This document shows positions 21,071 through 31,395 of a stretch of 64,000 nucleotides of DNA, in pieces. A model generated the notes under the pieces. It did not search any database, was not told the origin of the DNA, and was given only the letters and a program-made list of their open reading frames with translations. Source of the stretch: Liquidambar formosana (taxonomy: Eukaryota; Streptophyta; Magnoliopsida; Saxifragales; Altingiaceae); contig CM077827.1 of assembly GCA_039720395.1 (NCBI GenBank), positions 12,625,615 to 12,689,614 on the forward strand, given 5' to 3'. Both the position numbers and the translations under genes were made by a program. The stretch's first letter is position 1. Each line of letters opens with the position of its first letter.

Positions 21071-23001
21071 GACCAGTAATACCCTAGTCTCATGATCTTC
21101 TTAGCCAACATGTATCTATTCATATGCGGAGCCCCCATTCCTTCATGGATTTCTTCGATGAGTTTCCTGGCTTCTTCCTCCGTGACACACAGCAAGTAGA
21201 TTCCGTCGTAAGATCTCCGATACAGTTTTCCTCCACATACCACATAATGGCTTGCCAATCTTCTCAGTGTTTGCCTATCCACGCAAGATGCTTCCTCCGG
21301 ATATTCCTTTTCCTCGATGAGCCTTCTTATGTCATAAAACCAAGGGTGGTTATCTGTTATCTCCCCTTCTTGAATGGAATAGCAATAAACAGGTTTCTCT
21401 CTACATTCAATCACGAGCGGTTTCACGCTTCTCCCTTTTGGTATTTCCACCATTGACGCTAGAGTTGCTAAGGCATCAGCGAACTGATTCCTGTTTCTCG
21501 ATAAGTAATTGAACTCGATCTCCGCGAACTCTTTAGTCAATGCTTCTAAATAGGCATGATAGGGCAACAGCTTCTCATCGCGAGTTTTCCACTCCCCTTT
21601 TATCTGACAGATGATCAATGCTGAATCTCCGAACACCTCTAGTTCTTTTATCCCCAACTCTAACGCAGCTTCCAATGCTAGGATGCAGGCCTCATACTCT
21701 GCTATGTTGTTGGTGGCTTCGAACCCCAATTTGACTGCTAAAGGCGTAAAGGCTTCCTCGGGCGAGACTAGTAGCACTCCTATGCCATAACCTCTTCTAT
21801 TTGCAGCTCCGTCGAAGTAGACTTTCCAAACCTTCTTCTTGATTTCCAGGATATCTTCGTCGGGGAACTCATCATTGAATTGGGTTGATGATGACACAGG
21901 GCAGCTTGCCAAATGGTCTGCAATGACACTTCCTTTAACGGACTTCTGTGCCAAGTACTTTATGTCGAACTCATTGAGGAGAAGTGACCAACGAGCAGTC
22001 CTGTACGATAGGACTGGTTTTTCTAGCAAATACTTCAAAGGATCCAATCGACTTACCAACAGGACTTCGAAAGACATCATGTAATGACGGAGTTTCTGGG
22101 TAGCCCATACTAATGCTACGCAAGCCTTTTCTAGCACATTGTACTTTACTTCATAATCTGTCATTTTCTTGCTCAAGTAGTAGATGGCATTTTCCTTTTT
22201 CGACCCTTCAAGGTATTGAGCTAACATAGCTCCCGTTGCGGTTTCGGTAACCGTTAAATATAACAGTAATGGTTCACCTTGCTGCGGGGGAACCAAGATT
22301 GGAGGGTTACTCAGATACCTTTTAATGGTCTCAAAGGCTTCTTGACAATCCTCAATCCATTCCTTGGAAACGCCCTTTTTAAGTAGCTTGAAAATTGGCT
22401 CGCATACCATGGTTAGATTGGCGATAAAATGACTTATGTATTGAACTCTCCCCAGAAAACCCCGGATCTGCTTTTCTGTTCTTGGTGGCTCCATCTCCGT
22501 GATGGCTTTTATCTTCCCTGGATCAACTTCAATTTCCCTCTGAGTGATCATGAAACCCAACAGCTTCCCTGCGGTGACTCCGAAGGCGCACTTCTGAGGA
22601 TTCAGTCGGAGGTTGTACTTCTTTGCCCGTTCTAGGAATTTCTCTAATGCCGCGAAATGTCCTTCCTGGTCTACAGATTTGACTATCATGTCATCCACAT
22701 ACACCTCTACTTCTTTATGGATCATATCATGCAATAGGGTCGTAGCAGCTCTTTGGTAAGTAGCCCCAGCATTTCTCAAGCCAAAAGGCATTACCTTGTA
22801 GCAATACGTGCCCCACTGTGTGATAAAAGCCGTCTTTTCTATGTCTCGAGGCGCCATCTTTATCTGGTTGTAACCGGAGAACCCATCCATGAAGGAGAGA
22901 AGAGCATGGCCTGCTGTACTGTCCACCAACACATCGATATGTGGTAGAAGGAAATCATCCTTTGGGCTTGCAGCATTAAGGTCGTGGAAGTCAACACACA
23001 T
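20980..23001 (-). pseudogene. Gypsy RT, RNase H and second (archaeal-like) RNase H
   Basis: 673 codons. RT: FMDGFSGYNQI (Asp 39) and the active site YVDD (101-104). The first RNase H (about 245-365) keeps its fold-like landmarks but reads LYLTVTETATGAML where the first catalytic Asp is expected. The second RNase H (about 391-520) has a full set of acidic residues: Asp 397 in VYFDGAA, Glu 435 in NIAEYEA, Asp 459 in VFGDS and Asp 509 in FADALA. It would remove RNA from the RNA/DNA hybrid during reverse transcription. The frame is cut off from the RT start by a TGA (23004-23002) and from integrase by a frameshift near 21060. Confidence 0.93.
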
Positions 23002-23349
23002 TCACACTTTCCCATCTTTTTTAGGCACAGGCACTATGTTAGACAGCCACTCAGGGTACTCCACAACTTGGAGAAACCCGGCATCTAATTGTTTAGTTAC
23101 CTCTTCTTTTACTTTCAAAGCCCATTCTGGTTTTAATCTTCTTAATTTTTGCTTTATAGGCTTTTTAGTGGGATTAGTAGGGATGTAATGTTGCACTATA
23201 TCTGGATCAATACCAAGCATATCCTCATAAGACCATGCGAAGGCCTCTACATTGGCTTTTAGAAGTATTATCAATTTTTCTTTTTCAGCAGGCGAGAGAG
23301 TTATCCCAATTTTAATTATCCTTGGCAATTCATCTGTTCCTAGATTCAT
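23002..23349 (-). pseudogene. Gypsy pol, start of the RT region
   Basis: It reads MNLGTDELPR, then AFAWSYEDMLGIDPDIV, then QKLRRLKPEWALKVKEEV and VPVPKKDGKV, the typical Tat linker and RT start. It is followed by TGA and immediately, in the same frame, by MCVDFHDLN. One nonsense codon therefore separates two halves of one RT, probably CGA to TGA. The frame upstream remains open a little further (SSKGKGALPNLTW). Confidence 0.9.
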
Positions 23350-24035
23350 CCATGTTAGGTTCGGTAACGCCCCTTTTCCTTTGCTCGACGAGCTCTGGGA
23401 GGACGTTATTCCTAGGATCTATATCCATGCCATAGATATCCATAGAAGAGAGAAAGGAAACACTGCAAATAATGAAAAGAAACACACTTTATTGACTGAA
23501 CTAACAAAACAAAACAAAGAAAAGAAAACACATGTGCCACAACTAGGGAACGACTCCTAACTCCACAAGGTGGGCTAGGCAGACACACTTTATTTGAAAG
23601 GAAAGCTAAAACAAGCTACTAAGGAACCTACAAACTACTATCAGGTAAGTCGAGATCCTCGCCCTCAAGAACTTCTGCAATGGTGCCCTCTTCAAGATAC
23701 CAATTAAGGAGCGGCACGGCTACATGGTGAATTGAAGAACACTCGAGATCCGATTCCTCCATAGCAAGAACCGTATCTTGAAACATTGTAACCATGGCTT
23801 CCGAATCCATCTGTTCTGCCTAATCCTCGCTCTTCTTTTCCTAATAGTCATCATTAATCGCTTCATCATCAACCATTGTTGCAGTGATGGGATACCACTC
23901 AGTAAAGAATATTTCAAACCCCGGAACTCTCGCCTTGGTCGTTTTGTCAATGGATGGTTCGGGGAATCCACAGAATAGGAAATCCTCCCCCTCTTTAACA
24001 AAGTAACCATTCAAAGTAGGTCGGTATGGTGAGAT
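23350..24035 (-). other. Gypsy protease-RT linker with acidic reading frame and possible intron
   Basis: 24035-23628 reads as an acidic linker with two stops (segments GFPEPSIDKTTKARVPGFEI and LEEGTIAEVLEGEDLDLP). 23627-23430 is T-rich and non-coding on the sense strand, ending in an acceptor-like TTATTTGCAG near 23464. Ogre-type Tat elements splice an intron between protease and RT. Its presence here is only suggested. Confidence 0.45.
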
Positions 24036-25160
24036 TCAGATATCTGGCACCCTTCCTTCTGCTTTTGCTTTGACCCTTTCTCTGCTTCTCTGCAACATCT
24101 CCATACGGTCCTTCTTGGAAGGCTCATACCCCAATCCGAAGGTGTAGGTAACAATGCGGCTCTGAACGGATACCGGTATGCCTTGCTGACGGCGTCCTAG
24201 TCCCATGCCTAGGAAGAAACTCATTTTCTTCATTATGTTCCCTACATGCAAATTGCCATGAGGGCAAAAGTCGAGAGGTATCAACTCTCTCTGTTCCGGC
24301 TCTTTCTCTATGCATTGAACATACTCGAACCCAGACAATGGTGCTCCAACGGGCTCGGGTTTGATCTCCCAAATGGGTACCCCCGACGACTTTAAGTCAT
24401 AATCACCTTGGAGTGTGACGATGGCCCCTTCATAAGCGAACTTGACTTTTTGGTGCAATGAAGAAGGGACAGCCCCTGCAGGATGAATCCAAGGTCTCCC
24501 CAACAAGAGATTGAAGCACGACGGGACATCCAGCACTTGGAACTCCACTCTGAATTCTGTAGGCCCCATAATCAGCGGCAAAGTGACCACTCCAATCACT
24601 TCTCTGCGGGTGTTATCATAGGCTCTCACTGTTTGCCCGGATGGCACGAAGTCTATTAGATCCAACCCCAAAACGGTGGCAGTTCTGAGAGGGCACACAT
24701 TAAGAGCGGAACCATTGTCGATTAGGACTGTTGGAACTCTCTTTCCCATGGTGTCGACAGTGATGTACATGGCTTGCGAATGGCTAGGTCCACTTTTAGG
24801 TAGGTCTGCCTCTGAGAACACAATGGTTGAGTTCTTCGAGGTTGGATTCACCAAGTTCACCAAATTTTCCGGAGATGTGTCAACGGGAACCTGTATCTGG
24901 TTGAGCAACTTCAAGATTGTCTGCCTGTGCTTGTAAGAGGCCATAAGCAAACCCCATATAGTGATGTTGGCATTAGTCTTTCTCAATTGTCTAAGCACTT
25001 CGTCCTCCTCTTCTTGCAAGTCGAGGTGGCGATTACCTTCCAAGTCCCCCAATGGGTTGTTAGATTCTAGATGCGGAGGCTTGAAATGGCGACCCCCTCT
25101 AGTTATGTGCTCTACCTCGTCATCGCTCATCCACATATCATCAATCTCACCTACAGTCAC
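24036..25160 (-). pseudogene. Gypsy aspartic protease with G-patch-like tail
   Basis: Open for 374 codons. The retropepsin active-site motif is LIDNGSALNV (Asp 148). DNG in place of DTG/DSG is, as I recall, common in this lineage. After it come LPLIMGPTEF and NLLLGRPWIH, the usual flap and C-terminal motifs. Near residues 305-330, MKKMSFFLGMGLGRRQQGIP resembles the G-patch that follows the protease in Tat/Ogre polyproteins. The product would cut Gag-Pol into mature parts. Upstream it is separated from gag by a frameshift near 25330 and a stop near 25145. Confidence 0.88.
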
Positions 25161-25318
25161 TCATGAGGTCATCCCATGTGATTGTGTCAATTTCTTCCGT
25201 TTGGACTTCCTCTGGTAACTCATCCCAACCCGTGGGGATTATAGGCTCATCAGGGATGGGGTCGGGGTAGAGTACATAGTAATCAAACTTTCCGGACGAC
25301 TCTCCCAACAAACCCACT

Positions 25319-26170
25319 TTAGGATCTCCTTGCCTCGAACCTTTCTTTCAATTGTCGCTGCATAGACTTCTTTGGCAATACCAAAACCTTTTGATCAATA
25401 AGGTCTTGAATTACCTTTTTCAGTATAACACAGTCCTCCATATCATGTCCGGGTGCCTGATGGTACAAGCAGAATTGGTGAGGAGTCGAAGGCCTCGGCT
25501 TTGAATGGCATGGCAATATGAGCCCTTTATCACAACATTGGTGGAAAACTTGAGTCAAGGTCATGGGAAGCGGCGTGTATTGCCTTATGGGTTGATGGGA
25601 TTGGGACGAGCCAAGCTCGATGGCATTTATGTTGTTGGGAGGAGGCATATTGTGAGTGGGGAGGGGATTTCGAGTGACATTTGGGCGATTTGGTGCGGTG
25701 GGTGGTGAAATGATCTGCTTGTCGAGCAAATCTTGGATTTCATGGCGAAGGCGGTAACAACGGTTGGTTAGATGGCTTTTGGCTTGGTGGAACTTGCAAT
25801 ATTCATTTTCATTGTAGTTCTTGGGCAATGGGTTTGGTGGAGGCCTTGGGTCGAGGGGTTTCAAGAGATCACGGCTTCTCAGCTTTTCAAATACTCTTTC
25901 GAGTGGCATGTATAGCTTGGTGAATTGACGAGGTGAGGTGGAGTCATTTAGGGAGAAAGGGCGAGTGGGTTGGGTAATGGTATTGACCTCGGCATTGGGT
26001 TTTCCTCCAAAGTTTGTCCTTCGACTCCTTTGGATCTCTTCCGTTTTGATTGTTCCATCGGCGATCGCATCTTCAACTTGTGTGCCAGCCCCAACAAGAG
26101 ATTTGAAGTTCGGAAAGTAGTGAGCAAAGAGGTGCTTGTGATATACGGGCAGCAAGTTCTTCACTACCAA
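25319..26170 (-). pseudogene. Gypsy gag, C-terminal half with two zinc-knuckle-like motifs
   Basis: It continues from the capsid part after a 4-bp frameshift. Two motifs of the form C-x2-H-x4-H-x4-C are visible, CKFHQAKSHLTNRC and CLYHQAPGHDMEDC, each followed by a helix with LLDKQ or LIDQK. Such motifs replace the CCHC knuckle in this lineage and are expected to bind nucleic acid. A proline-rich linker separates them. The frame ends early at 25319. A one-base shift near 25330 would carry on into the acidic segment (FDYYVLYPDPIPDEP) leading to the protease. Confidence 0.82.
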
Positions 26171-26186
26171 CTGAATCTGTTCTTCC

Positions 26187-26942
26187 TCATTCGGTCTGTC
26201 TGTCTGTCATTTTGGAAGCCTTTTGTCTCCACCTAGTGATGAAGGCGGAGAAAGTCTCGTTAACCCCTTGCTTAGTGGTTTCCAAGTCCCTTCGCGTGAC
26301 ATCCACTTCAGTGTTATACTTGTAATGGTCCGTGAATGCATTGCACACATCCTCCCAGGTCTTGGTTCTGTTTTCCTCTAATGAGAAAAACCATTTCAAG
26401 GCAGAACTCGCTAATGACTCATGAAACATTTGAGCCAATAACTCATCGTTCGCCCCTCGAGGGTGCATAGCTCGCACATACATCTTGAGGTGGGTTTTAG
26501 GACAGCCTATCCCATCGAATTTTTCCAACTCCGGCATCTTGAATTGTAGCGGGATGCGAGCCTTTGGGAACAAGGACAAAGTGCGGATGTCCACCATATC
26601 ATCAGACCTGCGGATTCCCTTCAGAGTTCATTCTAAAGCCTCGACCTTGTTTGCCAGGACGGTTGAGCTCTCCCTTGATGTGGCTTTGGTTTCCCCTTCT
26701 TTGGTCTTGGGTGGTTCTCCCCCTTCTCCTAATGGTTCCTTAGCAGATTCGGAATCATTGGATCCTTGATTGTTATCAGTGGCACGGGCCCTAGATTCAG
26801 GTTCAGAGTTCTTCTATTGAAGGTCTTAAGCTAACTTGAGTGCGGTCTCGGATACCTGGGTAGTGTGATCAAGCTTTTCCATGATAGCTTTCAAAGCGGC
26901 CTCAAGGTTGAAACCCCAGTTGCTAGTTCTTTCTTCAGCCAT
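26187..26942 (-). pseudogene. Gypsy gag, N-terminal and capsid part
   Basis: The likely start is the ATG at 26942-26940 (MAEERTSNWG). The first part has three stops (two near 26820, one near 26625). From 26597 it is open: FDGIGCPKTHLKMYVRAM, then FHESLASSALKWFFSL and TWEDVCNAF, the Retrotrans_gag core that forms the capsid shell. The frame ends at 26187 within a GACA repeat. One extra 4-base unit there appears to cause the shift, since the following frame continues the family pattern. Confidence 0.85.
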
Positions 26943-27689
26943 ATCCGACTCAGTGACGGAATTAGAACTGACTAGGCGCCCTTATTGATTGCGGATCCAA
27001 GCCAGCACGTCTCTCCCTCTAACATAGGGCAAATACTCAATTTTTCAGCCTAAGGGTCCATCCTAAGCTTCCATAATTATCTTAAAATCTTTACAACGTA
27101 CACCCTTAATTAGTTCTCTTAACCAATTACCCTTGCGGGGGTCATGGGGAAGGGTACGTATTAAGGATGTAAGATGTAAAGTTTCCTTTAATTGCCTACT
27201 CAATCAATAAAGCATAGCAACACATCACAAACACGGCAGCATATCATCACAACAATGTGTGTGCATGTAGGTGATCCAACGGTGTCTTAGAAGGCCCATT
27301 ACATGCAATTCTTTCTTTTAAGAGGGTAGGCTAGGGTCCTCAACTTTGCTTGTACCAATCTTTATACCTAACCACATGTGACATCAGGAATGTCGCGTGG
27401 GTCCAGCAGTACGTGATTGGTCCATTTGATATACCCAAAGGCAAGCCCAAGGGTACTTGGCAAGAGAGGTTTGATAGCTTCGCCCAACACATGGAATCAA
27501 GAAAACCAAGGTCGAACTAGGCTATCAGTTGGCAAGGATACATCGAGGGACAATCGAGTGATCATGCAACAGTAGCGCACACAATGCAATAAATGAAAGC
27601 ACACAATCAAGCAGATGCAATGTGATTGATTTTAATTAACAATAAGAAATTAATTTAGCCCAATCAAATTAAATGAGTCTAGCCCTCGA
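26943..27689 (-). other. Gypsy 5' leader
   Basis: About 750 nt between the primer site and the gag ATG. No conserved reading frame was recognised, so the extra ORF found before gag in Ogre elements is not evident. The region presumably holds packaging and translation signals. Confidence 0.6.
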
Positions 27690-27709
27690 CATCCCCAGTG
27701 GAGTCGCCA
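27690..27709 (-). other. Primer binding site of the gypsy element (tRNA-Arg type)
   Basis: The plus strand CATCCCCAGTGGAGTCGCCA resembles the 3' end of plant tRNA-Arg including CCA, apparently with one internal mismatch in the part I can recall. It starts three bases from the 5' LTR. tRNA-Arg priming is known for Ogre/Tat elements. Confidence 0.75.
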
Positions 27710-29740
27710 AACTGTGAACCCACGAAAAAAAGCGTCGGAGCCCACAAGGGTTTGGTAAAATGATAATAGGTATGAAAGACAACAAACAAAAAGGAGAGTC
27801 GCCACCTCATTTTTTAGGGAAAAGAGGAAAACCACAAAAATGTTTTATTTTCAAAACCACATGACTCCATTAAAGGAAAAGCAAAGTCTTTGAAACCAGA
27901 AAATTGGATCCGGGGGCTAAGTTACGACATGGGAAGGTTCTGGGCAAAAGCCCATAGGCACCCACATCGCCCGAGTTGGTCTCTTAATTTGATTGGGCTA
28001 ACTAATATCTTTTCCACTCAAATATCATCATATATCATCACAAGGCAGCATGCATATCATATATTTCATCCAATCATCTCATGCATAATCACTCAAATAA
28101 AACAAAACAGAAAAAAAGAAGAAAAGAAAAGAAAAGCCTAGGATACTTGGATCCTAGAATAGACTTGAGCTTCACGAAGAGTGCCTACGTACCATGCAGC
28201 GAAATACATGGATCAAAGTCCACATAGTTCGAAAAGAATAAGGTTACAACCTAATACAAACCTATGGTAAAAACCCTAGGTTTCCTTATTTGAAAGAGAA
28301 TTGAATAAACAAGTTTGAATTTAGGAAAACTTCCATAAAATGGAAACCTTGATAAAAAAACAGAATTTATTATTGAAGGAAACCTTTGATTAAAACCATA
28401 GACTTGTATTAAGAAGTAACCCTAGGAGGGAGAAGAGAAAAGAAAAGAAAGGTGAATTGGGGCACCTTCAAACCCTACTTACCTGAGCGCACAAGCTCCT
28501 AGCATTAGCCATTTCAGACCATAGCAGCCCTATTTGCAATAGGACAAGCATTGTACCTGTTTGCACCCTTACAAGTGCACAAAATCATGCAAAGAAAGCA
28601 ATATGCAAATCTGGATAGAACCTTGACAAGGCCTAAAATCATCCATTAATCATGCAAACAACAAGAATAATGAATAACTAAGGACTCTAACTCAATCCTA
28701 CATGCAATGACTCGACTAACATTCATAAAAACCTACCAAAGACACACTAACAAGCATAAGAGACTCCAATAATATCAATAAACATGATAGCAAAGCACAT
28801 TCTAACCAAAAAGATGATATTTTATGTAAAATATGAAAATAGGTCTCCCTATGGCGAGCTTTCTTAAGCGAAACTATCCTAAGATAATTTCACGTAAGAA
28901 AGTCGTTATGGGGAGGTACAATCAACATATCCTACGTAAAATATATACCCTAGAACATAATGGAAGAGATTTCATGCTTAAACACATCACAGAAGACTCT
29001 CATGCGAAACCTCACTCAATAAGAAGGATAATTATCCTTAGAAAAGGATAATATCTCCAAAAAACCTATAAAACATACTATATGAATGCAAACCTAGCAT
29101 GATTCAACTATATGCAGCATATATAGAATGACTATGATGAGCAACAACTCAAAAAGCGAAGCTAAGCATGCTGTATAAGACCTACGCAATTTCAGAGTTA
29201 TCGAAACCCTAATCTCACAACTATGCATAAAAACCTATGAAACGACTCTAAGACATGCTCAAATTACCATGAATATCATTCATATCATATATATTAACTA
29301 ACAGGAGCATCAATTCATGATAACAATCACAGTAACCTAGACATGTGAACTATGCATGATTTAAGAGGATAGAAAGAAGTAAAGCTATCTAATCCTTAGT
29401 AAACCAGGGATTATCCAGCATATAAAGCCATAAACTATCCTAAAATCATTCATATAACATCACATAAACATTGAATTCAATCCATAAGAAGAACAATCTC
29501 ATGCACCATAACTATCCTAGAAGAAGAAGAAGAAGGAGAAGCAGAAAACTCATGTTCAGCATTAAAGAGACATGCTTACCTCTTGTGGACTCTTCCTTGT
29601 CTTCAAACCTCTTGTTTCCTTGCTTGCTTGGGGTTGAAGAGCTTCCTCTTGAAGTCCTTCTAGCTCTCCCAACTCGTAGCTCTCTCTCTCTCTAAGTGTA
29701 AAGTGCAATTAACCTCCTCTATGTGCTGAATACCATGTCC

Positions 29741-29750
29741 TTTATATAGA
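29741..29750 (-). promoter_or_regulatory. TATA-like box of the gypsy promoter
   Basis: The minus strand reads TCTATATAAA, conserved in both LTRs. On the sense strand it is followed by a GA-rich tract. Confidence 0.65.
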
Positions 29751-29935
29751 GAACTGACCCCCTAAACCAATGGCTAAGATTAATTCATTAAACAATGATC
29801 CTAGGGCTATTAGAGACTCTCTTGGTGCTCAAACAACTCAAACCTACACACTCCTAAGCTCAGACAAGTTGTTTTGGCGGAGGAAACCTGTCAAAAGAGG
29901 GAAAGAAGAGTCAGAGTTTGACTTAAAGAAGGATT

Positions 29936-30017
29936 CCTCGGGTGACCAACTAGGCCTGGACGGTTAGCCGTCTGGGCCTAGACGGCTGACCGTCCAGCCC
30001 CGGACGGTTACCCGAGG
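29936..30017. repeat. GC-rich nested palindrome in U3 of the 5' LTR
   Basis: Outer arms CCTCGGGTGACC and GGTTACCCGAGG have one mismatch. Inner arms CTGGACGGTTAGCCGTC and GACGGCTGACCGTCCAG have one mismatch. It lies about 186 bp upstream of the TATA-like box on the transcribed strand. Confidence 0.88.
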
Positions 30018-30723
30018 GTCCCCCTAATTTTACTCCGGTTTTGACTCCCACTTGCTGTAGAAGTCCTAAAATCTTCAAATTAAGTCCGATTTTGACGAAA
30101 TAAAAGCCAAAACGACCGTGTTTCGAAGGGGAACACATTTTTAGGCATTTTAGGACAAAAATCCTCAACCATGGGTGCATGGTTAGGTTTTACAAAGGTG
30201 GTTAACCATGGTGCTTCACCGTTGCTAAGCTGGGTTTGTACACAAGGTCGAACCAAATGCCTTCCCAATCGAAATTCGATCTTTCTAAACATGTTTAGGA
30301 CATAAATAAAGCCCAATTGAAGTTAAATGAGAGAAAATTGGTTGGGTCTTATGAGTCAATTTGAGCAAACCAAGAAAGGGTCTTTTAGCCAACCCGAACC
30401 ATTACGAGCCGAGTTGATCTTAAACCATTAATTCATGAAATTGAACCTCTATATAGACTCTATATACTCATATGAACTTGATGGGATGACTCGAGATTCA
30501 TTCCAAAGTCAAATAGAAAATATACGGCTTAAAAGACGATTATGCCCTTAAAGTCGCAAAAGTTCTTATTGACTATCGAGATGAACTCCAAATCACTTCA
30601 AAATTCATACACATGATATTCAACGCCATAGAAAGTCAATGCAAAAGACTAGACTCAAAAAGGACTCAAAATCCTACATGAAATGATATGTCCTAGCTAA
30701 GGTGACAAAAATGGGGTGTGACA

Positions 30724-30728
30724 CACTC
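30724..30728. repeat. Target-site duplication of the gypsy element, right copy
   Basis: CACTC, identical to 281-285. Confidence 0.93.
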
Positions 30729-30834
30729 TTGTATAGCGTGCTATCAAATATGGTCACAAATATTAAGATACATGTCCACATGAATTTTCAACAAATATGG
30801 ATTGTGTAGTATGGAAAGTAACATACCAAAAGTG

Positions 30835-31370
30835 GTGCTTTGGGGCTTGGGTTGTTTTGTGAACTCAACCACTTACTGTAGACTGTTCTATTACCGACCT
30901 GTTAGGATAGATCTTCTTACTTTGAAGCGGTTCAGAACTTCAGATTAGTCAATTAGGCTAGGCCTCTTATTTGGGTGGGTTAAGCTTACCACTGATGGGT
31001 TCTCAAAGGGCAACGTAGGCCCATCAGGTGGTGGTGGTCATCTCATTAGAGATGAAGACGGAGGTTGGTTGGTTGGGACCTTTCAACCAATGGTCTAATA
31101 GGTAGCTGAAGTTTGGGCTTTTTTCTTGTGGAATGAATTTATCAAACTTATATCATTGAATAGGATTTAGAGGTCAATGTTCTTTGGGTCTAATGGCATG
31201 TTCCATTCTAATAAGAGTGTGAGCTAGGTTTGTAAAGATCTTGGTTTCAACTCCATGTAGGGTGCGTGTGTATGTTCTTCTATCAATTAGGAAAAAAAAC
31301 AAAAAAGGATTCAGAGAGAGTTCTTTGTTTCATTGAAGATGGTGATCTTGTAAGGTTATAAACGAGCCTA
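30835..31370 (+). pseudogene. LINE-type RNase H fragment, copy 1
   Basis: The plus strand reads WVKLTTDGFSKGN, then GPSGGGGHLIRDEDGGW and AEVWAFFLW with stops in between. This is the RNase H-like domain seen at the C-terminus of plant LINE polyproteins (and in isolated RVT_3-type genes). There is no start and no catalytic set. The whole stretch is repeated at 42944-43474. Confidence 0.75.
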
Positions 31371-31395
31371 ATAATAGGCCACTTGAGGTTAATTT

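Larger units (their letters stand above)
286..30723 (-). mobile_element. Complete Ty3/gypsy retrotransposon, Tat lineage (Retand/Ogre-like), with a nested copia element
   Basis: Two LTRs of about 3.0 kb bound the element. It spans about 30.4 kb, of which about 9.6 kb is a nested copia insertion with its duplicated target, so the element itself is about 20.9 kb. Read on the minus strand the order is 5' LTR, tRNA-Arg-type primer site, leader, gag, protease plus G-patch, RT, RNase H, second (archaeal-like) RNase H, integrase, long 3' region, polypurine tract, 3' LTR. The second RNase H between RT/RNase H and integrase is the hallmark of the Tat lineage. Its large size and extra genes also fit that lineage. 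Stops and frameshifts in gag and pol mean this copy cannot make its own proteins. The LTRs differ by roughly 1-2 % by eye, so the insertion is fairly young. Confidence 0.95.
27713..30723 (-). repeat. 5' LTR of the gypsy element
   Basis: 3011 bp, matching 286-3304. Transcription would start leftward around 29710, downstream of the TATA-like box at 29741-29750. The GC-rich palindrome lies upstream of that box, in U3. Confidence 0.95.

Noticed and set aside
24676..25218. Plus-strand frames opposite the protease
   Set aside because: They are mirror frames of the conserved minus-strand protease region and show no own motif.
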